Assembly (NCBI RefSeq): GCF_000485595.1
Contig: NW_014577066.1
Span: 1-51,417, forward strand
DNA length: 51,417 nucleotides
DNA from: Priapulus caudatus
Lineage: Eukaryota; Priapulida; Priapulimorpha; Priapulimorphida; Priapulidae
Direction of reading: 5' to 3'
The translations under genes were made by a program, and so were the position numbers. The notes under the pieces are model-generated. The model searched no databases. It was not told where the DNA came from and saw only the letters and a list, made by a program, of their open reading frames with translations. Below, in pieces: positions 12,001 through 21,300 of the stretch (the stretch's first letter is position 1; every line of letters starts with the position of its first letter).

Positions 12001-15000
12001 GCTGCATTCTCTCTCACACACGGACGTGCGCATCGAGCCACTCCTCCCTCTCTCGCACAACGTCGTGCGCAATCTAGCACATCTCTCCCTCTCTCGTGAC
12101 ATCTCTCTACACACACGCGTCAGCTATCGAGCACTCTGCCCTCTCTCGCTGATCTCTCTCGCACACTGCGTGCGCTTCGAGCACCTTCTCTCGCTGCATC
12201 TCTCTCACACACGCGTGCGCAATCGAGCACTCTCTCCCTCTCTCGCTGCATCTCTCTCACACACGCGTGCGCAATCGAGCACTCTCTCCCTCTCTCGCTG
12301 CATCTCTCTCACACACGCGTGCGCTATCGAGCACTCTCTCCCTCTCTCGCTGCATCTCTCTCACACGCGCGTGTGCGCTAGCTAGCACTCTCTCCTTCTC
12401 TCGCTGCATCTCTCTCACACGCGCGTGCACAATCGAGCACTCTCTCCCTCTCTCGCTGCATCTCTCTCACACGTGCTGTGCCACATCTAGGCACATCTCT
12501 CCCTCTCTTGCGCTGCACTTCTCCGCACGGAGCGTGCGCTATCTCACGCCTCTCTCCCTCTCTCGCTGCATTCTCTGCTCGGTTTCCACGTCAGTTGCTC
12601 ATTCTATTAACGCGATCATTTTATTATTGAAACGCACTGGCGCAATCTAGCCCTCTCTCCCTCTCTCGCTGCATCTCTCTCACACACGCGTGCGCAATCT
12701 AGCCCTCTCTCCCTCTCTCGCTGCATCTCTCTCGCACGCGCGTGCGCAATCGAGCACTCTCTCCCTCTCTCGCTGCATCTCTCTCACACACGCGTGCGCT
12801 ATCGAGCACTCTCTCCCTCTCTCGCTGCATCTCTCTCACACGCGTGCGCAATCTAGCCCTTTCTCCCTCTCTCGCTNNNNNNNNNNNNNNNNNNNNNNNN
12901 NNNNNNNNNNNNNNNNNNNNNNNNNNNNNNNNNNNNNNNNNNNNNNNNNNNNNNNNNNNNNNNNNNNNNNNNNNNNNNNNNNNNNNNNNNNNNNNNNNNN
13001 NNNNNNNNNNNNNNNNNNNNNNNNNNNNNNNNNNNNNNNNNNNNNNNNNNNNNNNNNNNNNNNNNNNNNNNNNNNNNNNNNNNNNNNNNNNNNNNNNNNN
13101 NNNNNNNNNNNNNNNNNNNNNNNNNNNNNNNNNNNNNNNNNNNNNNNNNNNNNNNNNNNNNNNNNNNNNNNNNNNNNNNNNNNNNNNNNNNNNNNNNNNN
13201 NNNNNNNNNNNNNNNNNNNNNNNNNNNNNNNNNNNNNNNNNNNNNNNNNNNNNNNNNNNNNNNNNNNNNNNNNNNNNNNNNNNNNNNNNNNNNNNNNNNN
13301 NNNNNNNNNNNNNNNNNNNNNNNNNNNNNNNNNNNNNNNNNNNNNNNNNNNNNNNNNNNNNNNNNNNNNNNNNNNNNNNNNNNNNNNNNNNNNNNNNNNN
13401 NNNNNNNNNNNNNNNNNNNNNNNNNNNNNNNNNNNNNNNNNNNNNNNNNNNNNNNNNNNNNNNNNNNNNNNNNNNNNNNNNNNNNNNNNNNNNNNNNNNN
13501 NNNNNNNNNNNNNNNNNNNNNNNNNNNNNNNNNNNNNNNNNNNNNNNNNNNNNNNNNNNNNNNNNNNNNNNNNNNNNNNNNNNNNNNNNNNNNNNNNNNN
13601 NNNNNNNNNNNNNNNNNNNNNNNNNNNNNNNNNNNNNNNNNNNNNNNNNNNNNNNNNNNNNNNNNNNNNNNNNNNNNNNNCCTCTCTCGCTGCATCTCTC
13701 TCACACACGCGTGCGCAATCGAGCCATCTCTCCCTCTCTCGCTGCATCTCTCTCGCACGCGCGTGCGCAATCGAGCCTTCTCTCCCTCTGTCCCTCTCTC
13801 TCTGCATCTCTCTCACACGCGCGTGCGCCATCGAGCACTGTCTTCCTCTCTCGCTGCATCTTTCTCGCACGCGTGCGCAATCAAGCACTCTCTCGCTCTC
13901 TCGCTGCATCTCTTTCGGAGAGTACGTGAGTGAGCGATCGTGTGCGAGAGAGATGCAGCGAGAGAGAGAGAGAGAGAGTACGTGAGTGAGCGATCGTGTG
14001 CGTGTGCAAGAGAGATGCAGCGATACTCTCTCTCTCTCTCTCTCTCGCTGCATCTCTCTCGCACACGATCGCTCACTCACGTACTCTCTCCCTCTCTCTC
14101 TCGCTGTAGACATCGACGGCAAGCGGCTGGACTTTGCACAGCAGCTGGGAGCCAACCACACCGTTCTCGTGCAGTCCGACGGCCAGCCGGCGACGCAGCA
14201 GGTGGAGGCAGCGTTCGGCGACAGGCCTGACATCTCGATCGAGTGCAGCGGCGCCGAGTCCAGCATCCGACTCGCCATCTACGTAAGCAGCCGGCGCGGT
14301 CGCCGTGACGCCTGCCTGGCACCGGGAGACTCCCGCTAGACCCCCAGCGAGAGAGTAGTAGAGTTGCGCACGTGAAAACGGTCACCCCTTTACAGAGCGG
14401 CCACCTTTCCACAGAGGTCAATTTTGGCGGTTTCCCTGTGACAGGAATTAATTTTTGTGAAACTTCCTCGGCAAGATAGCCACTTTTTTTTTATAAAGGC
14501 CACTTTTGAGATTTTTCTTGACTGGATGTTATATACAGGTTTGGCTATGTATTTTGTCGATTTGCACAATCGTAAAACTCTGGCAGTCGCAGCGGGTAGC
14601 ATGGCTTGGTATCTCTTGGTGGAGACAATGCAGTGAATGCTAAGGGCGTGTGAGCATTGTTTTCACGTGTGCAATTGCATCGTTGAAATTAATTTAGACT
14701 AGTTTAATTTGTATTAAAAGAAATGCAAGGGAAACAAAACGCGAACTACTAACCCTGGTAATGGTCAGATGCATTCAATCACAGGAAATCCGGGAGTGTC
14801 CGGGAAATTCTTAATTCAGATAAATACTAGATGGATGTTACATTCGCGTAGTCATGATGCTAGTTGATATTTGATTATTTCATGAAGGTTTTAAAGCACT
14901 ATTCTCTTATTAACACACATGACTGTTGCAGACTATGTACTCGTGTGTCTGCCCCTGCTAAGCTACCACTAGAGGGCGGTGAACGTTGTGTGTGTGTATG

Positions 15001-15640
15001 TATAATGTAACCCGTGTGTCCGCCCCGCTAGGCCACCACTAGAGGGCGGTGAACGTTGTGCGTGTATGTATAATGTAACTCGTGTGTCCGCCCCGCTAGG
15101 CTACCACTAGAGGGCGGTGAACGTTGTGCGTGTATGTATAATGTATAATGTAACCCTTGTGTCCGCCCCGCTAGGCCACAAAGTCTGGCGGCACGGTGGT
15201 CCTCGTTGGACTGGGAGCTCCGGACGTGATGCTGCCCATCGTCAATGCCTCGACGAGGGAGGTGGACATACGCGGAATATTCCGCTACGCCAACTGGTGA
15301 GTCGGGACGGCGCCTCCTGCCGTCACAATCTCGGCCTGCAATAACGCCACTCGTAGCATGTCGGCGGACACGATTCCGAACTGAGAGTGCCTGAGAGCAC
15401 CTAAATGGCAGATCGCGTTGAAGTCGGTGCGCGTACGCGGGAGCGATGTGTGGCGACGGTGAAGCCACGTGTGTGTTTTTCCGCTGCAGCTACCCGACCG
15501 CCCTCGACATGGTCGCCTCGGGCCAGGTGAACGCGAAGGCTCTCATCACCCATCACTTCACGCTTGCAGAGTCGATCAACGCGTTTGAGGCGGCGCACGC
15601 CGGCGCCGGCATCAAGGTGATGATACACTGCGAGCAGTAG
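8747..15640 (+). CDS. SORD: Sorbitol dehydrogenase (NAD-dependent, zinc MDR family), N-terminus missing
   Basis: SORD oxidises sorbitol to fructose with NAD+, the second step of the cytosolic polyol pathway. Seven exons are supported: 8747-8911, 9102-9263, 9530-9649, 10183-10246, 14110-14282, 15175-15296 and 15490-15640, ending at TAG 15638-15640. The first holds [10 protein letters not shown] (catalytic zinc Cys) and GHES (zinc His and Glu). The third holds [11 protein letters not shown] (zinc Glu). The third and fourth together form the GAGPIG nucleotide loop. The last ends IKVMIHCEQ. About 30 N-terminal residues (first exon and the PIPEPGPNE-type segment) are not found upstream on this strand; a matching first exon lies inverted at 1328-1278. 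The exons at 9102-10246 contain single-base indels that break the frame, while the outer exons are clean, so sequencing error is likelier than a pseudogene. The gene converges on DET1. Confidence 0.93.
9102..9263 (+). CDS. SORD: SORD exon with four-cysteine loop, frame broken by indels
   Basis: The translation starts DRVAIEPG and then loses frame. Three extra single bases, near 9131-9135, 9137-9139 and 9199-9202, explain all breaks, since each frame in turn continues the family sequence ([12 protein letters not shown], then [19 protein letters not shown]). The loop carries four cysteines with C-x2-C-x2-C-x7-C spacing. This structural zinc site is present in many MDR enzymes, including insect SORD, and lost in human SORD. 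The donor is gtgcgt at 9264. Confidence 0.85.
9530..9649 (+). CDS. SORD: SORD exon with zinc Glu and start of Rossmann fold
   Basis: The acceptor ttttggcag is followed by A-CTG, completing a Lys codon. The exon encodes [18 protein letters not shown] and, after one extra T near 9583-9585, [22 protein letters not shown]. The donor is gtaggt at 9650. Confidence 0.85.
10183..10246 (+). CDS. SORD: SORD exon completing the GAGPIG nucleotide-binding loop
   Basis: The acceptor ttgttgcag is followed by [11 protein letters not shown]. One base is then missing in a lysine codon (near 10213-10215), after which [10 protein letters not shown] follows to the donor gtaagg (10247). The next intron is the 3.9 kb minisatellite intron. 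Confidence 0.82.
10910..13918. repeat. 52-bp minisatellite (gcgcaatcgagcactctctc core)
   Basis: Each unit contains gcgcaatcgagcactctctc, then cctctctcgctgcatctctc, then tcacacacgcgt. Copies at 12180-12480 and 12660-12876 are nearly identical. Copies at 10910-12180 and 12470-12640 carry scattered single-base indels, consistent with uncorrected read sequence. The array is interrupted by Ns from 12877 to 13680. Confidence 0.9.
12877..13680. other. Assembly gap of 804 Ns
   Basis: A run of n inside the 52-bp minisatellite. The true length of the array, and so of the SORD intron, is unknown. Confidence 1.
13919..14100. repeat. Inverted repeat at the end of the minisatellite
   Basis: The array switches strand here. 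gagagtacgtgagtgagcga and tcgtgtgcgagagagatgca (13917-13960, repeated near 13976-14020) are followed by their reverse complements at about 14046-14095. The result is a long hairpin-forming purine/pyrimidine palindrome just before the acceptor of the next SORD exon. Confidence 0.8.
14110..14282 (+). CDS. SORD: SORD exon, cofactor-binding domain
   Basis: It encodes [16 protein letters not shown] through [11 protein letters not shown] to RLAIY, ending at donor gtaagc (14283). The acceptor is ctcgctgtag, whose pyrimidine tract is the CT repeat. The Asp codon needs one more G than the sequence shows at the junction, suggesting a collapsed GG. The body of the exon is in frame. Confidence 0.9.
14950..15174 (+). 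repeat. 68-bp tandem repeat carrying the acceptor of the next SORD exon
   Basis: About four units contain accactagagggcggtgaac, a gtgtatgtataatgtaac block and gtccgccccgctaggcc. Copies of the ccccgctag acceptor occur at about 14962, 15031, 15099 and 15174. Spacings are 69, 68 and 75 bp, the last with a small internal duplication. Only the final copy runs into coding sequence. Confidence 0.85.
15175..15296 (+). CDS. SORD: SORD exon, [11 protein letters not shown] strand-turn segment
   Basis: It encodes [17 protein letters not shown] through [13 protein letters not shown] and ends in a split codon at donor gtgagt (15297). The frame is intact and matches SORD without gaps. The acceptor belongs to the 68-bp repeat. 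Confidence 0.92.
15490..15640 (+). CDS. SORD: SORD last coding exon
   Basis: The acceptor ccgctgcag is followed by [17 protein letters not shown], then [17 protein letters not shown] and IKVMIHCEQ, then TAG. It corresponds to the C-terminal catalytic-domain helix and strand of SORD. The frame is intact. Confidence 0.93.
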
Positions 15641-15699
15641 ATCGCCCCACGACGCACGCGCCGGATCTGCGCCGTTCCACGGAGAGGAGGCGGATAGGG

Positions 15700-15975
15700 G
15701 GCGGTGATGGTGCAGAGAGTGGAGAGGGGGTGGAGAGAGGGTGCAGAGAAGAGGAGTGGAGAGGGTGCAGAGATGGTGCAGAGAAGAGGAGTGGAGAGGG
15801 TGCGGAGATGGTGCAGAGAAGAAGAGTGGAGAGGGTGCAGAGATGGTGCAGAGATGGTGCAGAGAAGACGAGTGGAGAGGGTGCGGAGATGGTGCAGAGA
15901 AGAGGAGTGAAGAGGGTGCGGAGATGGTGCAGAGAAGGGCGGAGAGGGGGAGTAGAGAGGGCAGAGAGGGGCGGG
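15700..15975 (+). repeat. Purine-rich minisatellite in the SORD 3' region
   Basis: Units of about 36 bp (gagaagaggagtggagaggg plus tgcagagatggtgca), with internal 12-bp variation, begin about 60 bp after the SORD stop and probably lie in the 3' UTR. Both strands show long ORFs that are only repeat translations. Confidence 0.85.
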
Positions 15976-16036
15976 GCTGAGTAGCGAGACGAGAATTTTT
16001 TGCGAGTGGTTGGCGGGAGGAGCCATCGATGATGAC

Positions 16037-16190
16037 ACGTGCGGGGAAGCAGAGCGCTGGACACGCGCGGGGAAGCAGAGCGCTGGACACGCGCGGGGAA
16101 GCAGAGCGCTGGACACGCGCGGGGAAGCAGAGCGCTGGACACGCGCGGGGAAGCAGAGCGCTGGACACGCGCGGGGAAGCAGAGCGCTGA
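16037..16190 (+). repeat. 26-bp GC-rich minisatellite, about 6 copies
   Basis: The unit is cgcgcggggaagcagagcgc plus tggaca. The copies are nearly perfect and diverge only at the ends. The array lies downstream of SORD. Confidence 0.9.
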
Positions 16191-17851
16191 CCGCACGTCG
16201 TCGAATCGCATTTTGTTTCTTCTAAAATAGGCGAGTGTTTTGGGGAAAAAAACACGTTTGCATCGTTTACAGCAGTGTGTTCGTTGCGTTTGTCAAACAA
16301 GCGGTTAAATGCCACGTGAACTGCACGTTTTCCAACAGAAAATGCGCTTCTGGTTAAAGGTCTATTGGTGGATCATTACTGATTAGTAGATGTTATTAAA
16401 CGTAATGTGCATGAACGGGAATTTCTCACTTACATAACAATGATGACACTTCATGTCAAATTGTAATCGCTACGATTCGATTTCAGTGTAATTCCATTAA
16501 TGTATTTCATGAATAACGGGTATTTACTTGCATCGAACAGTCGAAATTAAATCGTGCGATGTTGTAGCTTGTCATCAAGCTTTATAAGAGTGATTTTTAT
16601 ACACATAGTTTAATATTTTGATTATAAAAGTCTAAAAAGCCATCTCTAGAAATAAGTAGATTTGCGATATTCCCAGCCTCCTGCACTGTTAACTCTTTCC
16701 TTGTTGAGCCTGATATATGTACGTTTGCTACAGGATGCTTTGTTCAGTTAGAACAACAGTTATAACACAGACGGAATATCAGGCTTCATGCAACTAGGCA
16801 GGTCACTTGTGTTTCGTCAAATCATGCTTATATAGTTTGTTCTCAGTGAAAGTACATCTATCTATCTATATATCTATATGTATTTATGTATTGTATCTCA
16901 TTCCATTATTGCTGCGTATATTTATAGTATGGTGTGCCCCCGAGTTACATATGTCCTAATTTTCGAACAGCAATCCCTGATTGATTTACGATTACGATTT
17001 GATTACTTGACAAATACTCCTACAAACTGCGACCCACACATATGAACCAAACTGCTTCTCGAACAAATGGAGTTCCTTGATGGGCAAATTCAACATGAGA
17101 ACCAAAAATTTGCAACCGCTAATGTTTGTAACCCAGTACTTAAAAAATGGAAACATAACTGGTATCTTCTTTGTTGATTTTTGTAAGGATTATCGCAGAT
17201 TTATTGTGCCAGTATAATTAATTTAGAACACGTTTATCCTAACAATATAAATGTTTTATTGTTAGTAGTAGTCATATTAGTAAGGTGTAACACCTGTTAT
17301 CGGTAATCAGTAATCTTAGATGAGGGTGAATCTTTCCTGTTCTACTGTACATGGACTAGACGAACCTTGGGACCCCGTGAATCGTGTAAGTTGGATTGTT
17401 TTCGTTAGAACATATCATGTTGTCTGTTAAGTGTGATATAGTCTCGGTGTTTGATGTTCAGCAAGTTGTGTTTTCCATACTTCAATTAAAATAGCATCTG
17501 TGTATCTGTAGAGTCGTTGATAAATAAGTTGAGTGTTGAAAGTAATACATTAGAGTTGTGGATCATGATAAATGTTAGGATTTTAGGGTGAAATTTGCTT
17601 TAAAGGAACATGGAAAATGGTCGTTTTATTGGCAAATATTAGCGTAACTGAGCTTTGAATCATGTGAACTAAGGTACACTGGACCAGTGAGGGTAAAGCG
17701 ATGGGCTGCAAGTTCTCTAAGAGATAGCGTTTAATCTAATAATATCCATAAATGATGACTGTGTGAAAAATATGGTATATAGTTGTATGTTGTTCGATTT
17801 GTGTATATTGAGAATATGACAAGTATCATTAGCACTTGGGATGGTATCAGC
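16191..17851. other. AT-rich intergenic stretch between convergent SORD and DET1 3' ends
   Basis: No convincing ORF or repeat element is seen. An ATTAAA at 16395-16400 is a possible SORD poly(A) signal. A taatctatcta microsatellite-like patch lies near 16858-16885. Confidence 0.5.
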
Positions 17852-17857
17852 TTTATT
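17852..17857 (-). terminator. Candidate DET1 poly(A) signal (AATAAA)
   Basis: TTTATT on the + strand reads AATAAA on the minus strand, 336 nt after the DET1 stop codon. It is the nearest canonical hexamer noticed. Usage is inferred only from position. Confidence 0.4.
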
Positions 17858-18004
17858 AAAAAGCTTGGCATAACTGACAAAATATAATTATTTACAAATT
17901 TAAAACATTAACAAAATATATTCTTTGTATATTTGTACCATATACATGAGCATGTCTGTCAAGTAGTGTTAAATTACAAGCAATGTCCTAGTCAGAGCAG
18001 CACC

Positions 18005-18213
18005 CATAGATTGATGATATCACTAGTTGACACAGTGCACATGGATCGATGAGGTCACCAGTCGACGCGGTGCACGTGAATTAATAATGTCACTAGTCGA
18101 CTCGGTGCATGTTGATCGATGTCACTAGAGGACACTGCACGTGGAGTGATGACATCACTAGTATTCGTGGTGCGCGTGGAGTGATGATATCACTAGTCGA
18201 CGCGGTAGTGGCG
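18005..18213. repeat. 35-bp tandem repeat overlapping the DET1 stop codon
   Basis: About six units of tcactagtcgacgcggtgca plus a cgtggatcgatgat-like part, with spacings of 32-35 bp between cactag/caccag motifs (18021, 18056, 18091, 18123, 18156, 18191). The last unit contains the final codons and TAG of DET1. Confidence 0.8.
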
Positions 18214-18385
18214 GATGTGGAAGTTGACGACGTACTCTGCGTTTGTGCGCTGCACGCTGATGGCAAACGGGTCGTGCGGATGGAACGTGAAAGCGACGAG
18301 GCGGCGTGCGGTAGGGGGTGCGTTCCTGCCCAGCACCCCCGCGTGGATCTTGAACTTCAGCAGACCCGAGTCTCGCGCGTAGAAC
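18193..18385 (-). CDS. DET1: DET1 last exon
   Basis: Its acceptor is cgcag. It encodes [46 protein letters not shown] and then RVD before TAG. The C-terminal residues differ from the usual DET1 ending and lie in the 35-bp tandem repeat. Confidence 0.93.
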
Positions 18386-21300
18386 CTGCGAGAGGCAAAG
18401 CAATCGATAGCACGGCCCAGGTTTTACCAATACCCCACGTGTATCATCGAAACGTTTGCATGCACATGACCAAAGTGACCATGAGCAAACAAGATGAGTC
18501 GACTAAACCAACTATATTGCTTATTTCTTAACACTAACTTATATATAGAATGATACAAACTGGGAACCAACGTTTTTGCACACGTTTTTGTGCACCCATC
18601 CTACATGAAAAACAGTTCCTAGAAGGAAAAACACATGAACTAACTAGGTATATATATCCAGTCTTCATGAAAAACTTTTTGAGCCACGTGCCCTTCGGGC
18701 AAGTAATCTGTAAAATGTACATGCCCGAATGACATTTTAGTTGCCGATACATTTTGCAGGAATATTTTTGGACAGTGACAGTTGACAAGTGTACACCAGA
18801 CAACTTCTAGACGCCATTCGTTTCCGGTGTTAACATTTCGTGACTTTAAATTAAAAACCATTAGTTAATGGCCAGTTTCATTATATTTTATGTGCTTTTA
18901 AAGCAGGAGCCCGTCGGGCAAGTAAGATTGCAATGTTAACATGCCCGCCGAGATTTCGAAACGTCTCGGTCATCGGACGCCCGGCTAAAGTCGAAGACTT
19001 TATCTACACAGTCGGTGGTGAGCATATGAAGTCTGCCGTCGGGCGCACCTGATCGGGTGATCGCCGCAGCCTTTGGGTCGCTCCATGACCGACACCCACT
19101 TGTCGTCGTAGCTGAACAGTGATAGGTCGAGGTAGGGGCTGCTGCTGTACGACTGTGAGCTGATGGGAAGCTGAGCGAGCAGACGCCGTATCGCCTCCGT
19201 CTGCCCGCCAAACTTCGCATTGATGATCGTCTGCTTGAACCTGGCAGGAGAACACCGAGGGTTAATATAGCAATTAATGTTAATATATTACTTAATATAA
19301 TAATACTGGTTTATATTCATAAATTATAATAATATAATTAATACTAATAGTAATATTCTTTAGATTAATTACATGTTGGAGCAGCATTCAGTACCAGAAA
19401 TGCTGTTAACTGCAATAAAGTGGGGAGAAATAACCATGTTCCGGTGCAGACATGCCAGAAGTTGGAAACACTGCGAAAAAATATGAGGGAGGTGTTTTGG
19501 TTCACAGAAATTTTAATGTGATTATATTCATTAGATTGTGTTACGAATGAAATTAGTTATCTTCACATCGCTTCCTACTAGCTCAAAAACGAGTCTGAAC
19601 ACTCTTTATTATGTAAGGACAGGAGTGCAAATATAAAGAGCAAAGTTAAAGCCCGTGCACGTGGCACCTCGTGCACTGTGTGCACGCAGCAGTGTCCCTG
19701 AAGTGGGTGCCCCCCTGTACCCTGTGCATGACACCTGGACACTGTAGTTGTATGACAGATGTGAAGATATTTGACGACATGCAGGAGACTGCCTGCACTG
19801 TGGTGGCACCCCCTTTGCGTGGCATTTTTGATATCACTGACTACACGCAAAAGGCTGTGTACGCCATGGTCCCATCTGCCCCTGTGTAAACAGCACTGCA
19901 CCATCCTCGGTACCCCCCCCCCACCACGCCCGTGCCCGCCAGTGCCTGCGTGCGCGCCTCACCGTTGCTGTATGACGCGCGCGTGGATGTTGGACGACGC
20001 CGACGACGTGCAGAAGGCCGCGTGCAGCGACGCGTTGCGGAACATGTCGCTGAAGTTCTCGAACAGCTCGAGCAGACGCTCGGACGTGTTCTCGTAGACG
20101 CCTACGACGCGCGTGGTCGCCATGTTGTAGACGACGAAGAAGGACGGCTGTGAGTTCGGGTCGGCCGTGCGCAGCGTCACGACGTCCTCGCTGCCGTACT
20201 TGATCAGCAGGTGACTCTCATCTGTCAATGCACGCGCGGCCGGTGACGTCACATACTGGTGACCGGGTAGTGGCGATAGAATACTGGTGACATAGTAGTG
20301 GTGACATAGTAGAGGTGACACAGTAGTGGTGACAGAGTACTGGTGGCAGAGTACTAGTGGCGACACAGTACTGGTGACAGAGTAGTGGTGACACAGTACT
20401 GGTGACAGAGTAGTGGTGACACAGTACTGGTGACAGAGTACTGGTGACAGAGTACTGGTGACAGTACTAGTGACAGAGTACTGGTAATAGAGTATTGGTG
20501 ACAGAGTACTGGTGACAGAGTACTGATGACACAGTACTGGTGACAGAGTAACGGTGACAGAGTACTTGTGACAGAGTACTTGTGACACAGTACTGGTGAC
20601 AGAGTACTTGTGTCTGTGACACAGTACTGGTGATACAGTACCAGTAACGTAGTAGTGGCAACAGAATACTGATGATAGAGTATTGGTGACAGAATACTGG
20701 TGAAAGACTGTTGGTGGTCAAATACTAGTGACAAGACTGGTGACAGTGCTTGTGAAAAAGTCCTGATAACACTGTGTATTTATTAGTGCCAGAGTACTGG
20801 TCAGAGAATACGGGTGACAAGAATACTGAATAATTTTAAAATTGCAGGATTTTGGCAGAATGTCCTATAACCATATGAACGCTGCATACGCACCAAGCAG
20901 CTGCATCTTCCACATGCGCAGGTTGCGAAACTGATCAAAGTGCTGGAAGAATCGCCGCAACTCAGACGGTTCACCCGTCGCCTGCGAGCGCCGGTACAGG
21001 TGCACCAGCAGCCGGTGCTTCAAGCAGTTTATCGTCGCCTCCCTGTAGAACATAGAGAGAGAAAGGAAATGTTGAGAGTGGGGGAAATCGACCCTTACAC
21101 ACCCTACAATATCATCAGGGGTGATAAATGACAAATTATGATGTATAACGATTATAAATACTTAATGATTGTCATTGATTGATATATTAGATATATTATG
21201 ATTTGTAATTATTCACCCCTGATATCATCCATGCGGTTATAGCCTTCAGTATATGTATATAAGTGCGTGTGTAGGCGTCAGCATGTGTGCTTATACACGT

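Larger units (their letters stand above)
10247..14109 (+). other. SORD intron made almost wholly of tandem repeat
   Basis: After about 80 bp of ordinary sequence the intron is pyrimidine-rich on the coding strand: a CT microsatellite, a T-rich block (10440-10570), a degenerate CT-rich part, then 52-bp units to 13918 with an N gap, and a final inverted section. The acceptor tract of the next exon is supplied by the CT repeat. Long ORFs through it (up to about 600 codons of S/L/R/H repeats) are repeat translations. Confidence 0.85.

Noticed and set aside
10257-12077. 606-codon + strand ORF and neighbouring long ORFs on both strands
   Set aside because: These are translations of CT-rich minisatellite inside the SORD intron: low-complexity S/L/R/H with no domain, and indel-rich.
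12690-14278. Long ORFs running through the N gap
   Set aside because: They exist only because Ns were read as open codons; the flanks are the same minisatellite.
15401-16315. 304-codon minus-strand ORF opposite the SORD 3' end
   Set aside because: It is antisense to the last SORD exon and two purine-rich minisatellites; its repeats (RVQRSASP, LLCTISAPSP) mirror the DNA units.
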